Notes: a model not told the origin generated them from the letters alone. Numbered from the stretch's first letter, positions 5,732-12,085 are shown. The stretch: 12,085 nt of DNA from an uncultured Clostridia bacterium (GCA_947383645.1 CANDEH010000077.1:1-12085); one strand, 5' to 3'. Numbers and translations are program-made.

Positions 5732-5980
5732 AGCGTACCTCCTCAAAGTGTTTCAAACCTATCTGTGGACCGAAGCGCAAACCCGCCCGCCCCCCGGCGC
5801 CGCACAAAAAGCCCAGATCACCACAGGGGGGCAGCGAAAACATCCGCCGACACTCCCTAAAGCGCCCATACCGACTACAGCGCACCCCCGTCACCGTGCA
5901 AAAGACCTGAACCTCGCAGAAGACCTACAGAGCGAACATAAAGTTCTTCTTGCTTACTTCTTCTTTCAAGAAGAAGTAAG
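5732..5980 (-). other. DUF6470-fliW spacer with hairpin
   Basis: About 250 bases without a supported gene. The right end holds a perfect 11-bp hairpin (CTTACTTCTTC / GAAGAAGTAAG, 5953-5980) immediately after the DUF6470 stop codon, with a 6-base loop and no T run beyond it on the minus strand. I see no convincing promoter for fliW in the rest of the gap; a 57-codon GTG frame that is open here is not supported. Confidence 0.5.
5953..5980 (-). terminator. Hairpin at end of DUF6470 gene (weak terminator or processing site)
   Basis: The stem is perfect over 11 bp and abuts the stop codon. Without a following T tract, full intrinsic termination is unlikely; partial termination, a 3' end stabiliser or a processing site that sets fliW-csrA level apart from flgL is more plausible. 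Confidence 0.4.
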
Positions 5981-6589
5981 TCAGGCTTTCACGTCTACAG
6001 GCTCATAGTTGGGGTCGGAGGAGGGCGGCACGTAGATGGGGCCGCCGATATACTTGATAATCACCTCGGGGCGCTGGGTCATGGTAAACTCGATGTCGCC
6101 GGGAGTAAACTCAAAATCACCCTGACTGAATTTCCAATCGAAATTCAGCTTATCCATCTCATAGCGGATGCTCATCTCACCGGGATCCCAGGTGATTTCC
6201 GGGGGTACCTTGGGGATAAACTCGATGCCGGCGTTGGTCTTTACGTCCTTCATCATAGCCTCCTCGGCAAACTGCGTGACAAGCTCCTCGCCCACACGGG
6301 TCTTCAGCAGCAGCTGACCCTGACGGGCAAAGGTGGCGGTGGCCTCATAGGCCGCCTGCTGACCTTTGTCCGCATCCTGAGAGATCCGGCGGGCCAGCGT
6401 GGGGGTGATGGAGTTGCGGGCCTCAAAGGTGTCGATATTGACACGGATGGGCCGGCTCTTGATGCTCAGGCCTCCCTGGTCCCGGGAGACCTCCATCTCG
6501 GCGGTACCCCGCGCGTACTCCAGCTTGGCATTGGTGGTGCGCATCTCGATCTGGATGGGGACCGTGGTGATTTCAATCAGTGGCTTCAT
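5981..6589 (-). CDS. DUF6470 family protein (YviE-like), flagellar cluster protein of unknown function
   Basis: The product is 202 residues, close to B. subtilis YviE, and sits where yviE does, between flgL and fliW. The N-terminus (PLIEITTVPIQIEM) and the C-terminus (IIKYIGGPIYVPPSSDPNYEP, like the family's ending 'YIGGPLYVPPSADPNY') identify DUF6470. The body is mostly beta-rich with a central helical stretch (about residues 65-120, including the ARRISQDADKGQQAAYEA segment). There is no signal peptide or membrane helix, so it is cytoplasmic or exported by the flagellar system. The function of the family is not known. ATG at 6587-6589 was chosen because the homologous N-terminus starts there; GGGAG lies about 12 bases upstream. 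Two further upstream starts (TTG at 6649, ATG at 6631) would add 20 or 14 residues with no family likeness. Symbol withheld. Confidence 0.85.
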   Translation of the reverse strand: MKPLIEITTVPIQIEMRTTNAKLEYARGTAEMEVSRDQGGLSIKSRPIRVNIDTFEARNSITPTLARRISQDADKGQQAAYEATATFARQGQLLLKTRVGEELVTQFAEEAMMKDVKTNAGIEFIPKVPPEITWDPGEMSIRYEMDKLNFDWKFSQGDFEFTPGDIEFTMTQRPEVIIKYIGGPIYVPPSSDPNYEPVDVKA

Positions 6590-6668
6590 TGTGTGGTCGC
6601 GCTCCCTTCTATATAGCTTCAGGCGGTCCATGCCTGCATCTTCACACAAAAAGCGGGGGTTTGCGGAG

Positions 6669-6696
6669 TTAGGAATTAGGAGTTAGGAATTAGGAA
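6669..6696. repeat. Heptanucleotide tandem repeat, four copies of TTAGGAA
   Basis: Four tandem units (6669-6675, 6676-6682, 6683-6689, 6690-6696) read TTAGGAA, TTAGGAG, TTAGGAA, TTAGGAA between flgL and the DUF6470 gene. On the transcribed strand they read as TTCCTAA repeats. Heptamer short tandem repeats of this type are known in some bacteria as intergenic variable-number repeats. Copy number may vary between strains. Confidence 0.7.
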
Positions 6697-6707
6697 TTGC
6701 GGTTCTC

Positions 6708-8120
6708 TCAGTTCATATAGTCGATCAGAGACTGGCTTAAAAGCTGGTTGCCGATCTTCAGCGCCGCGTTGTAGCAGTAGAGGTCCCAGGAGAAGGTGCT
6801 GATGGCGTCGGCCAGATCCACCTGCTCGATGTCCAGCACCTGCTCGTTGAGGGTGTTCTTCTGCTCGCTGAGCCGCTCGGAGTTGGTCTGGAGGTACTTG
6901 GCCTTGGTGTCCAGCTCCACATACTGGCTGGTGGTCTCCGCCTGGGCGGCCTTCAGCTTATCCATCAGACGCAGGGACACCGCCTCGTCCTCCGGGGGAT
7001 GGAAGGAGCCGTCCTCGCCGCACTTCTTGAAGATCTCACCCAGCCGCTGCTGGAGCACCACGATGTTCTTGGGGTCGCCGTCCTCGTCCAGACCGTAGCC
7101 CAGCATCTTGATGCCGGGGAGGGCGGTGTTGAACACGCTGCCGTTGACGATCTTGCCGTCGATCTCCTGCATGCCCATGCCCAGATCCAGATTGACCTCC
7201 TCATTGGCCATCATGTTCAGCTTGGTGAGGTCGTTCTGGTCCTTGTAGTAGTCGGCCCAGGCTTTGTCGGTTTCGCTCAGCTTCTCATATTCCTCACTGC
7301 CCTTGGCGGGGACGTCGGGGTAGAGACCGTTCTCGTCTTTGGTGGCCCAGGGCTCCGTCGGCTCTGCGGCGGCGGGCTTTTCGTCGGTTGCATGGCTGTA
7401 ATAATCAATCCAGCCCTGCTCCACGGGATCCGTGGAGGAAGCGGGGAACATCCAGCGGGGTTCGGGCTCGGTAGCGGTCACCGCAGGAGGCGTATCCGTT
7501 TCGTGCTTGTAGTAAGAAAGCCAGGCTTTTTCATTTTCTGTCAAAGCGGGGTCGCTTGCGTCAGGGAGCCACCCGGCTGCCTGGCCGCCAGCCGGCTCCG
7601 CCGCCGTGGGCTTTTGCACGCCCCCGGCGTTGACGTTGATTCCCCGGTACAGCAGCTCGCCGTTCTCGTCCCAGCTGAAGGGGACCCGCAGCCCGTCGCT
7701 GCCGGAGAAGATGAACTGGTCGCCGTACTGACAGTTCATCATCTGGATGACGGATTTGGCCGTCTCGCCGATGACCTGACCCAGGGCCGCCCGGCCCGCG
7801 CCCTCGGTGCCGTTCTCCGCCAGCACCGTGGAGAAGCGGGAGGTCTTGTCGGTGAGATCGTCCACCGCCTTCCCCAGGGACAGCCACCCGGAGTGGAAGC
7901 GCTTGTAGGTGTCGTCGTTGTTGGCCAGCTGGCTGCTGGCCTCGTAGTAGGCCTGGCGCAGGCGGAAGGCCTGGGTGGCCGAGGAGGGGTCCTCATAGAA
8001 GCTGTTGAAGTTGCGGTGGGTGAGCACCTTGTCCCGGGACCCGGAGAGCGTGGTGTTCACGTTCATCAGGTTGTGCCGGTAGGTGTTCATGGTCATGTTG
8101 GTGGTAATACGAAAACCCAT
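6708..8120 (-). CDS. flgL: Hook-filament junction protein FlgL, enlarged by an internal repeat domain
   Basis: FlgL is the second hook-filament junction protein, joining FlgK to flagellin. The 470-residue product has the flagellin-type N-terminal helices (FRITTNMTMNTYRHNLMN, with DPSSATQAFRLR at about 45-55) and the C-terminal helices (YNAALKIGNQLLSQSLIDYMN). The family norm is about 300 residues. The excess lies at about 167-298, after the conserved QFIFSGSDG-PFS segment, and consists of three imperfect repeats rich in Pro, Ala, Glu and Trp (separate entry). After it, NLDLGMGMQEIDG and VFNTALPGIKML return to the standard fold. ATG at 8118-8120 follows AGGAGG, 14 bases after flgK. As the insert is in the surface-exposed part of the subunit, assembly contacts should be intact. 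Confidence 0.95.
   Translation of the reverse strand: MGFRITTNMTMNTYRHNLMNVNTTLSGSRDKVLTHRNFNSFYEDPSSATQAFRLRQAYYEASSQLANNDDTYKRFHSGWLSLGKAVDDLTDKTSRFSTVLAENGTEGAGRAALGQVIGETAKSVIQMMNCQYGDQFIFSGSDGLRVPFSWDENGELLYRGINVNAGGVQKPTAAEPAGGQAAGWLPDASDPALTENEKAWLSYYKHETDTPPAVTATEPEPRWMFPASSTDPVEQGWIDYYSHATDEKPAAAEPTEPWATKDENGLYPDVPAKGSEEYEKLSETDKAWADYYKDQNDLTKLNMMANEEVNLDLGMGMQEIDGKIVNGSVFNTALPGIKMLGYGLDEDGDPKNIVVLQQRLGEIFKKCGEDGSFHPPEDEAVSLRLMDKLKAAQAETTSQYVELDTKAKYLQTNSERLSEQKNTLNEQVLDIEQVDLADAISTFSWDLYCYNAALKIGNQLLSQSLIDYMN
7227..7622 (-). repeat. Three tandem protein repeats in FlgL
   Basis: Residues 169-209, 210-246 and 247-297 align as three imperfect units of 41, 37 and 51 residues. Each opens with a Pro-Ala-Glu-Pro-rich run (KPTAAEP, PPAVTATEPEP, KPAAAEPTEP) followed by a Trp, then a variable linker and a W-x-x-Y-Y-(K/S)-x-x-x-(D/N) block (W200, W237, W288). 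The third unit has an extra loop. This is an internal duplication confined to the variable region. Confidence 0.75.
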
Positions 8121-8134
8121 AGGTTTACCTCCTA

Positions 8135-10741
8135 TCAGATGGCGGTGCCGTTAATCAGCTTATCCAGCATGGAGTCGATGGTGGTCAGCAGCCGGCAGGC
8201 GGCGGCGTAGGACTTCTGGAACTGCATCATGTTGGTGGCCTCCTCGTTGAGGTCCACGCCGGAGACGCTCTGGCGCTGGTTTTCCAGATTGAGCACCTCG
8301 CCGTCGAAGTTGTTGTAGAGAATGGTGGTGGTCCGCCGGTCGTCGCCCAGCGTGGTGGAGATGTTGCGGTACATCTCCTGGAAGGTGCCCACAAAATACT
8401 TGCCGTGGGCGGCGTCCTCTACCACCTCGTCGGTGTAGTAGGTGACTTTTTCGTTCATCAGGTTAATCATGTGCTTGATGTTGCTGCCCTTGGTGGAGTT
8501 GCCGACGATATTGGGCTCCTTGGTGTTCAGCAGCCGCACCGTGGTCTCGCCCCAGCCCTTGGAGATGGAGATGTTCCGGGCGTCGATGCCGGTGGTGTCG
8601 TTGCTGGCGCCGTTGTTGCTGAAGAGCACCCCGCCGTCATAGTAGTTGTACTCCTCCTTGAGAACGCCCTTTTCCCGCAGAACCTCGGCGTCAACATTGC
8701 CGTTGGCAGGGCTCATGAGTTTTCCGTCCGCGCCTGTGATGAAGTTCCCATCCTTATCCACAAATACATCCTTGCCGGAGTTGTGGGGCGTCATCTTATA
8801 GATCGTGACCGGATCCATCTGGTTGGCCTTGTTGAAGGCCTCGGCGAAGGACTTGGCCAGGAAGTCCAGGGTCTTTTCGTAGTAGGGAATGCCCCGCTTA
8901 GTGGCGGCTTTCCCGTCGAACTTCAGGTCGTCCTCGCTGGCGAACTCGCCCTCCTCTGTCAGCAGCTCCCGCACCGCCTGGAGGGAGCCCTTGAGGGTGG
9001 TGTCGGAGAGGTCGACCACCTCGTCAATAAACCGGTTGTGCTCATCCCGGCGGGGCCGGCCCTTGGAGTCGGTGAGGGCCGCCAGCTGGAGCAGGTATTT
9101 GTTCTCGTCCTTTGCGCCCTCCAGGGCGTTGGGAACCTTCTCCTTGTCGGCCAGGTCCTTGTCGTCCGTGGGCACGAGCTTCCCGTTGGCGTCGGTATAG
9201 AGGTACTTCATGCCGGGGATATGGGTCTCGTCATAGTCCGGGTTTTTCTGGGGGGTGGAGGCCTCAATATTGGCAACCGGCACCCAGGCGCCGCCGTTGT
9301 TGTCAAAGTCGGGAAGACTGCTGTTGGGATCACCGGGGGCATATTTGGCGGTGGGGTCCCACACCAGGTAGGGCTTGGTGAGGGAGCTGTTGCCGGCGTC
9401 GTTCATCTGGGGGGCGGCCAGCAGCGGATCCGCAGTGGGCTTCCCGTCCTTGGTGAGGTATTTCAAGATGCGCACATCGGGGTTGGGCTTTGGTGCGGCG
9501 TCGGCCTCCGTGTCGGTGGTGCCGCCGCCGTCCTTCAGCCATCTGTCGTTTACGCCGGGGTTCTCCTTGGGCTGACCGTCCACCTGCTCGGCGTCCGCGG
9601 CAATATTGGTGCCGTTCCCGTCCGGATCCAGATACTTGAAGCCGAAGGTGGGATTTACCGCCCGTGCGGCCAGCGCCGGATCGTCGGTGGTCAGTCCGTT
9701 TGCGGTGAGATACCGGTCGTTCACATTAGGATTGGGCTTCGGCGCGGCGTCGGCAAGGACATTTGTCGGGTTGCCGTCTTTGTCCAGGTAGATCCGGTCG
9801 TCCTGATTCCACATGGGGGCCGCCTCACGGGGATTGTCCGTGGGATTGCCCTTCCAGTCCAGAAACTGCATGCCCTTGGGATCGTCGGGGTTGTAGTCCG
9901 GGTTGAGCTTGGGCAGCTCCTCGGGCATCATCACCTGGGTCACATAGATGCCGTCCACCAGATTGATGGCGGGGGAGGTGTCCGCCAGATTAATCATGAT
10001 CTTCTCCACCTCGCTGTACTGGTCGATCTTTTCGGTGGTGTAGGTCACGTCGATCTTCATATAACTGGACAGCTCGTCGATCAGCACATTCCGGGTGTCC
10101 CGCAGCTCCAGGGCCTTGTCGCCGTAGAGGGAGGCGTTGCGGATCTGCTCGTTGAGGTCCTGAATATTCTTTAAAATGGTGTTGACGTCCCGGATATCCG
10201 TCTTGAGCTTATCCACCTTGTTGTCGTACTGCACGTCCAGCTCCTGGGCGGCGGTGTTGAACAGCTTCACCAGCGTGGCGGCGGAGGAGCGCACCAGCGT
10301 GTCGTACTCCTCGCTGCCGATCTTCCCGGTGAGGTTCTGGAGCTGGCTCTTGAAGTCGTTGAGCTGGTTCTCGATGATACCGAAGTCGTAATCCCCCTTG
10401 CCCACCTCGTCCAGAATAGCGGAGAGGTCGGTGAGGCCGCTGAGCTTGGCCTCCTGCTCGCCCAGGCTGGCCTGTTCATTTCTGAAGCGGATATCCAGAT
10501 AGGGATCCCGGAGCTGGGACACACCGGAGCAGAGCACGCCGTAGCCCACGTTCATGTTGAACATGTTGGAGTAGCGGTCTGCGCCGCCGCTGTAGAGGGA
10601 CACAAGGTCCATCCGCTGACGGGTATAGCCCTTGGTATTGATGTTGGCAATATTGTTGCCCGTCACGTTCAGCGACGCCTGGGAGGCGTAGATCCCCAGG
10701 CGGGCGGCAGTGAAGGAACCAAACGTACCGATAACAGCCAT
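8135..10741 (-). CDS. flgK: Hook-filament junction protein FlgK, very large with internal repeat domain
   Basis: FlgK caps the hook and is the first junction layer before FlgL and filament. The 868-residue product keeps both conserved ends: the N-terminal rod/hook signature (about 20-45, ASLNVTGNNIANINTKGY) with a helical region to about 230, and the C-terminal VDLNEEATNMMQFQKSYAAACRLLTTIDSMLDKLING helix. Typical FlgK is about 500-650 residues, so roughly 250-300 are extra. The expansion, about 272-545, follows the LVDG segment at 261-264 and is made of Asp/Pro/Gly/Asn-rich repeats (separate entry). ATG at 10739-10741 follows AAGGAG at nine bases. It is preceded by flgN, whose product is its export chaperone, and followed 14 bases on by flgL. 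The frame is open throughout, with no sign of a frameshift. Confidence 0.95.
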   Translation of the reverse strand: MAVIGTFGSFTAARLGIYASQASLNVTGNNIANINTKGYTRQRMDLVSLYSGGADRYSNMFNMNVGYGVLCSGVSQLRDPYLDIRFRNEQASLGEQEAKLSGLTDLSAILDEVGKGDYDFGIIENQLNDFKSQLQNLTGKIGSEEYDTLVRSSAATLVKLFNTAAQELDVQYDNKVDKLKTDIRDVNTILKNIQDLNEQIRNASLYGDKALELRDTRNVLIDELSSYMKIDVTYTTEKIDQYSEVEKIMINLADTSPAINLVDGIYVTQVMMPEELPKLNPDYNPDDPKGMQFLDWKGNPTDNPREAAPMWNQDDRIYLDKDGNPTNVLADAAPKPNPNVNDRYLTANGLTTDDPALAARAVNPTFGFKYLDPDGNGTNIAADAEQVDGQPKENPGVNDRWLKDGGGTTDTEADAAPKPNPDVRILKYLTKDGKPTADPLLAAPQMNDAGNSSLTKPYLVWDPTAKYAPGDPNSSLPDFDNNGGAWVPVANIEASTPQKNPDYDETHIPGMKYLYTDANGKLVPTDDKDLADKEKVPNALEGAKDENKYLLQLAALTDSKGRPRRDEHNRFIDEVVDLSDTTLKGSLQAVRELLTEEGEFASEDDLKFDGKAATKRGIPYYEKTLDFLAKSFAEAFNKANQMDPVTIYKMTPHNSGKDVFVDKDGNFITGADGKLMSPANGNVDAEVLREKGVLKEEYNYYDGGVLFSNNGASNDTTGIDARNISISKGWGETTVRLLNTKEPNIVGNSTKGSNIKHMINLMNEKVTYYTDEVVEDAAHGKYFVGTFQEMYRNISTTLGDDRRTTTILYNNFDGEVLNLENQRQSVSGVDLNEEATNMMQFQKSYAAACRLLTTIDSMLDKLINGTAI
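9107..9916 (-). repeat. About seven degenerate ~26-residue repeats in FlgK
   Basis: Units are marked by an aromatic-Leu pair followed by D/T-x-D-G-N-x-T, with Leu at 294, 319, 345, 371, 402, 429 and 514. The first six are 25-31 residues apart. Most units continue with an AA-P-x-x-N-P segment: ADAAPKPNP is identical at 330-338 and 413-421 and nearly identical in DNA (9728-9754, 9479-9505). A NPDY plus GM(K/Q)(Y/F)L block stands at both borders (280 and 500). Confidence 0.8.
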
Positions 10742-10930
10742 AAATCTGTACTCCTTATATCGAAAACTCTATCAAAATCAGCGGCAGTCCCGCTGCCACG
10801 CGAAAAATCAGACCAACCGCCGGATGCGGCAGCAAAATGCAAGCTCTTTGGTTGCTTTTCCCTGAAGGGGCGCGCTCCGCGAAAATTTCATTCAACCAAG
10901 TGCCATTGCGATTTTTCAGGAAAAAGTGAC
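10742..10930 (-). other. flgN-flgK leader region
   Basis: A 189-base gap carries no gene. Two possible stems are seen: TTGGTTG/CAACCAA (10848-10854 with 10893-10899, the loop holding a CGCG-CTC-CGCG dyad) and a GGCAG-5 nt-CTGCC dyad near 10782-10796. No convincing -10/-35 or sigma-28 motif was found. A leader hairpin that sets flgK apart from flgM-flgN is possible but unproven. Confidence 0.35.
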
Positions 10931-11374
10931 TCAGGCCCGGAAGTCCGCCTGCCGGGGCGCCTCGCTCTGGCGGACGGCGGCCTCGTCCTGCTGGGCCCGC
11001 TCGATCACCCGGAGGTTGACCTCCAGGGCGTTCCGGGCCACCAGGCTGGCGGCCTGAAAGATCTCATACTGGCGCTGGAGGGCCTCCACCACCTGCCGGG
11101 TCTCCAGCTCCTCCTCCGCCGGGGCGCGGGACACCAGACCGCTGAGCTTTACGCCCTCCAGTCCCAGATCCCGCAGGGCGGCCTCCCGCTTCTGATCGAA
11201 GCCCCGCAGGCTCAGGCTGAGCACCTGCTCCTGCTTCATGCACTCGTCCACGGCCATCAAATCCCCCCGGCTCACCGCCTCGGTCTTCCGGTTCTCCACC
11301 TGACTGAGCTGCTCCAGGGTTTTGGTGAGGCTGCGCAGCATATTCAGATAGCCCTGCCAAGTCATCTGGGCCAT
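10931..11374 (-). CDS. flgN: FlgN-type chaperone for junction proteins
   Basis: FlgN binds unfolded FlgK and FlgL and escorts them to the flagellar export apparatus. The product has 147 residues (148 with the upstream GTG) and is almost entirely helical: heptad-like stretches at about 5-40 (LNMLRSLTKTLEQLSQVENRKTEAV) and 83-130 (EEELETRQVVEALQRQYEIFQ), typical of FlgN/YvyG. Sequence conservation in this family is low, so the call rests on length, coiled-coil composition and position after flgM and before flgK. The start is ATG at 11372-11374, sharing one base with the flgM stop (TGATG); GTG at 11375-11377 is just as possible. GGAGGAGG lies 4-7 bases upstream, inside flgM. Translation is coupled to flgM. 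Confidence 0.85.
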   Translation of the reverse strand: MAQMTWQGYLNMLRSLTKTLEQLSQVENRKTEAVSRGDLMAVDECMKQEQVLSLSLRGFDQKREAALRDLGLEGVKLSGLVSRAPAEEELETRQVVEALQRQYEIFQAASLVARNALEVNLRVIERAQQDEAAVRQSEAPRQADFRA

Positions 11375-11676
11375 CACTCGCCCTCCTCCATCAGCAGCAT
11401 CCGCGCGGCCACCTCCCGGGGCGACACAGCGTACTCCCCGGCCTGGACCTGGCGGTGGAGGTCCTGAATCTTCCCGGTGGTGTTGCAGGTACGGACCTCC
11501 CGGGAGAGGCTGGCGATCAGGTCACGGAAGGAGCTCCCGCCGCCCTCGGCGGCGGAGGGGGAGAAGCGGTCATAGTATCCGTCGGACTGTACCGCCGGCG
11601 CGGAGCCCCGCCTCGCGGCGGAGCGCACAGTTTTTGTCTGGATGGGCTTGACGCCCTCGGGTCCATAGATCAGCAT
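11374..11676 (-). CDS. flgM: Anti-sigma-28 factor FlgM
   Basis: FlgM binds and inhibits the flagellar sigma factor (SigD/FliA) and is exported once the hook is complete, releasing late genes such as flagellin. The product has 100 residues. Its basic N-terminus (about 1-25, with KPIQTKTVRSAARR) is followed by a disordered Gly/Ser stretch. The C-terminal sigma-binding region (about 68-98, KIQDLHRQVQAGEYAVSPREVAARMLLMEE) carries the pattern 'I-x-x-L-x-x-x-V-x-x-G-x-Y-x-V-x-P-x-x-V-A-x-x-M-L' of the family. ATG at 11674-11676 follows AGGAGG by seven bases. It is the first gene of the late block; a likely sigma-28 promoter is 68 bases upstream. Confidence 0.93.
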   Translation of the reverse strand: MLIYGPEGVKPIQTKTVRSAARRGSAPAVQSDGYYDRFSPSAAEGGGSSFRDLIASLSREVRTCNTTGKIQDLHRQVQAGEYAVSPREVAARMLLMEEGE

Positions 11677-11743
11677 AGCAGTTCCTCCTGTTCAGAAGCC
11701 CGATGGGGGTACAAGGGGCGTCAGTTCATTACTCTTATTTCTT

Positions 11744-11770
11744 TTATCGGATTGTTGCATGAAAAAATTA
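11744..11770 (-). promoter_or_regulatory. Candidate sigma-28 (SigD/FliA) promoter for flgM operon
   Basis: On the minus strand TAAT (11767-11770), 15 bases, then TCCGATAA (11744-11751). The sigma-28 consensus in Gram-positives is TAAA-N15-GCCGATAA/T; matches are 3 of 4 and 7 of 8 with exact spacing. It lies 68 bases before the flgM start and would let the released sigma factor transcribe its own inhibitor, as in B. subtilis. Confidence 0.6.
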
Positions 11771-11966
11771 ACACCAGGGGATAAAGTTTTTAGAGAAGAA
11801 TGGGGGAGTGGTGCGGCTTTTTTTGCGGCAAGAGATACTACAGGTTGTCCTTCAGTGGGGGCTTCGCCCCCGGCGGATGTTGGAATAGGTTAAAATCTGC
11901 TGCCTGCGGGTGAATGTTCGCTGCGGCCCCGCAGCGGGGGGGAGGGGGTTTCGCCCCCCGGGGCGA

Positions 11967-11994
11967 GTTACTTTTCCCACGCGGGAAAAGTAAC
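11967..11994. repeat. Perfect 12-bp stem-loop
   Basis: GTTACTTTTCCC (11967-11978), loop ACGC, GGGAAAAGTAAC (11983-11994). Immediately left of the larger nested palindrome; the pair looks like one composite element. Confidence 0.6.
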
Positions 11995-12004
11995 CAAAAG
12001 CGCG

Positions 12005-12085
12005 CTTAGGGGGACCGCTCGGCGGGCTTTAGCCCCCTGTCGGGGGCACAGCCCTTATCCGCGGTCCCCCTAAGAACCCCTTTTT
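12005..12085 (+). terminator. Nested palindrome followed by T5, terminator-like
   Basis: The outer arms pair over 14 bp (12005-12018, 12061-12074). Inside are 5-bp arms (12024-12028, 12050-12054) around a 6-bp stem GCCCCC-TGTC-GGGGGC (12032-12047). The outer stem is followed by AACCCC and TTTTT to the window end, so it is terminator-like on the plus strand, but no plus-strand gene precedes it. It may be bidirectional, serve a gene outside, or be a repeated element. Confidence 0.5.

Larger units (their letters stand above)
11771..12085. other. Gene-free, palindrome-rich region upstream of flgM
   Basis: No gene is seen here. The region is GC-rich and holds five palindromes: GGGGGC-TTC-GCCCCC (11857-11871), GCTGCG-4 nt-CGCAGC (11920-11935), GGGGG-TTTCG-CCCCC (11944-11958), a 12-bp perfect stem (11967-11994), and the nested 12005-12074 structure (below). 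A T7 run lies at 11818-11824. The palindromes may be terminators of the gene beyond the window or members of dispersed repeats. Confidence 0.5.

Noticed and set aside
5738..5900. 57-codon GTG frame upstream of fliW
   Set aside because: Open but no ribosome site, and its end overlaps the fliW start; probably chance in GC-rich sequence.
6999..8210. 403-residue plus-strand ORF opposite flgL
   Set aside because: Shadow of the flgL codon bias, no family resemblance.
8405..10174. 589-residue plus-strand ORF opposite flgK
   Set aside because: Val/Gly/Leu-rich shadow of the flgK reading frame; the minus-strand product has clear FlgK ends.
10742..10770. TTCGATAT before flgK as a sigma-28 -10
   Set aside because: No TAAA 15 bases upstream, and the site overlaps the flgK ribosome site.

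Overview
The window is a block of flagellar genes from a motile, GC-rich member of the Firmicutes. All well-supported genes lie on the minus strand. The order flgM-flgN-flgK-flgL-DUF6470-fliW-csrA matches the Bacillus subtilis flgM-yvyG-flgK-flgL-yviE-fliW-csrA cluster. The next block, flgB-flgC-fliE-fliF-fliG, is the usual start of the Gram-positive fla/che operon. FliW with CsrA, the DUF6470 gene and the strong AGGAGG ribosome sites fit Clostridia. The palindrome-rich spacers suggest an Oscillospiraceae-type gut clostridium, but genus is a guess.

In transcription order (right to left): 11677-12085 is a gene-free region of GC-rich palindromes, with a probable sigma-28 (SigD/FliA-type) promoter close to flgM. 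Then come the anti-sigma factor FlgM, the junction-protein chaperone FlgN, the hook-filament junction proteins FlgK and FlgL, a DUF6470 (YviE-like) protein, the flagellin-binding regulator FliW and the RNA-binding regulator CsrA. This is a late-class module: FlgM holds the flagellar sigma factor until the hook is finished, FlgN escorts FlgK and FlgL, and FliW antagonises CsrA to match flagellin translation to assembly. The flagellin gene itself is not in the window.

A 1.3 kb spacer (3690-5024) separates the two modules. It holds a cluster of palindromes just after csrA, a probable 147-bp non-autonomous inverted-repeat element (MITE-like), one doubtful 40-codon ORF, and two tandem sigma-A-type promoters pointing at flgB. 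The early module follows: proximal rod proteins FlgB and FlgC, MS-ring/rod adaptor FliE, MS-ring protein FliF, and FliG of the switch complex, cut by the window edge.

The most unusual feature is that both junction proteins are greatly enlarged. FlgK (868 aa) carries about 270 extra residues containing about seven degenerate ~26-residue repeats. FlgL (470 aa) carries about 130 extra residues made of three repeats of a different type. Other points are a FliG middle-domain motif reading ERPQ instead of EHPQ, likely non-ATG starts for fliF (TTG) and fliW (GTG), and several families of intergenic palindromes.
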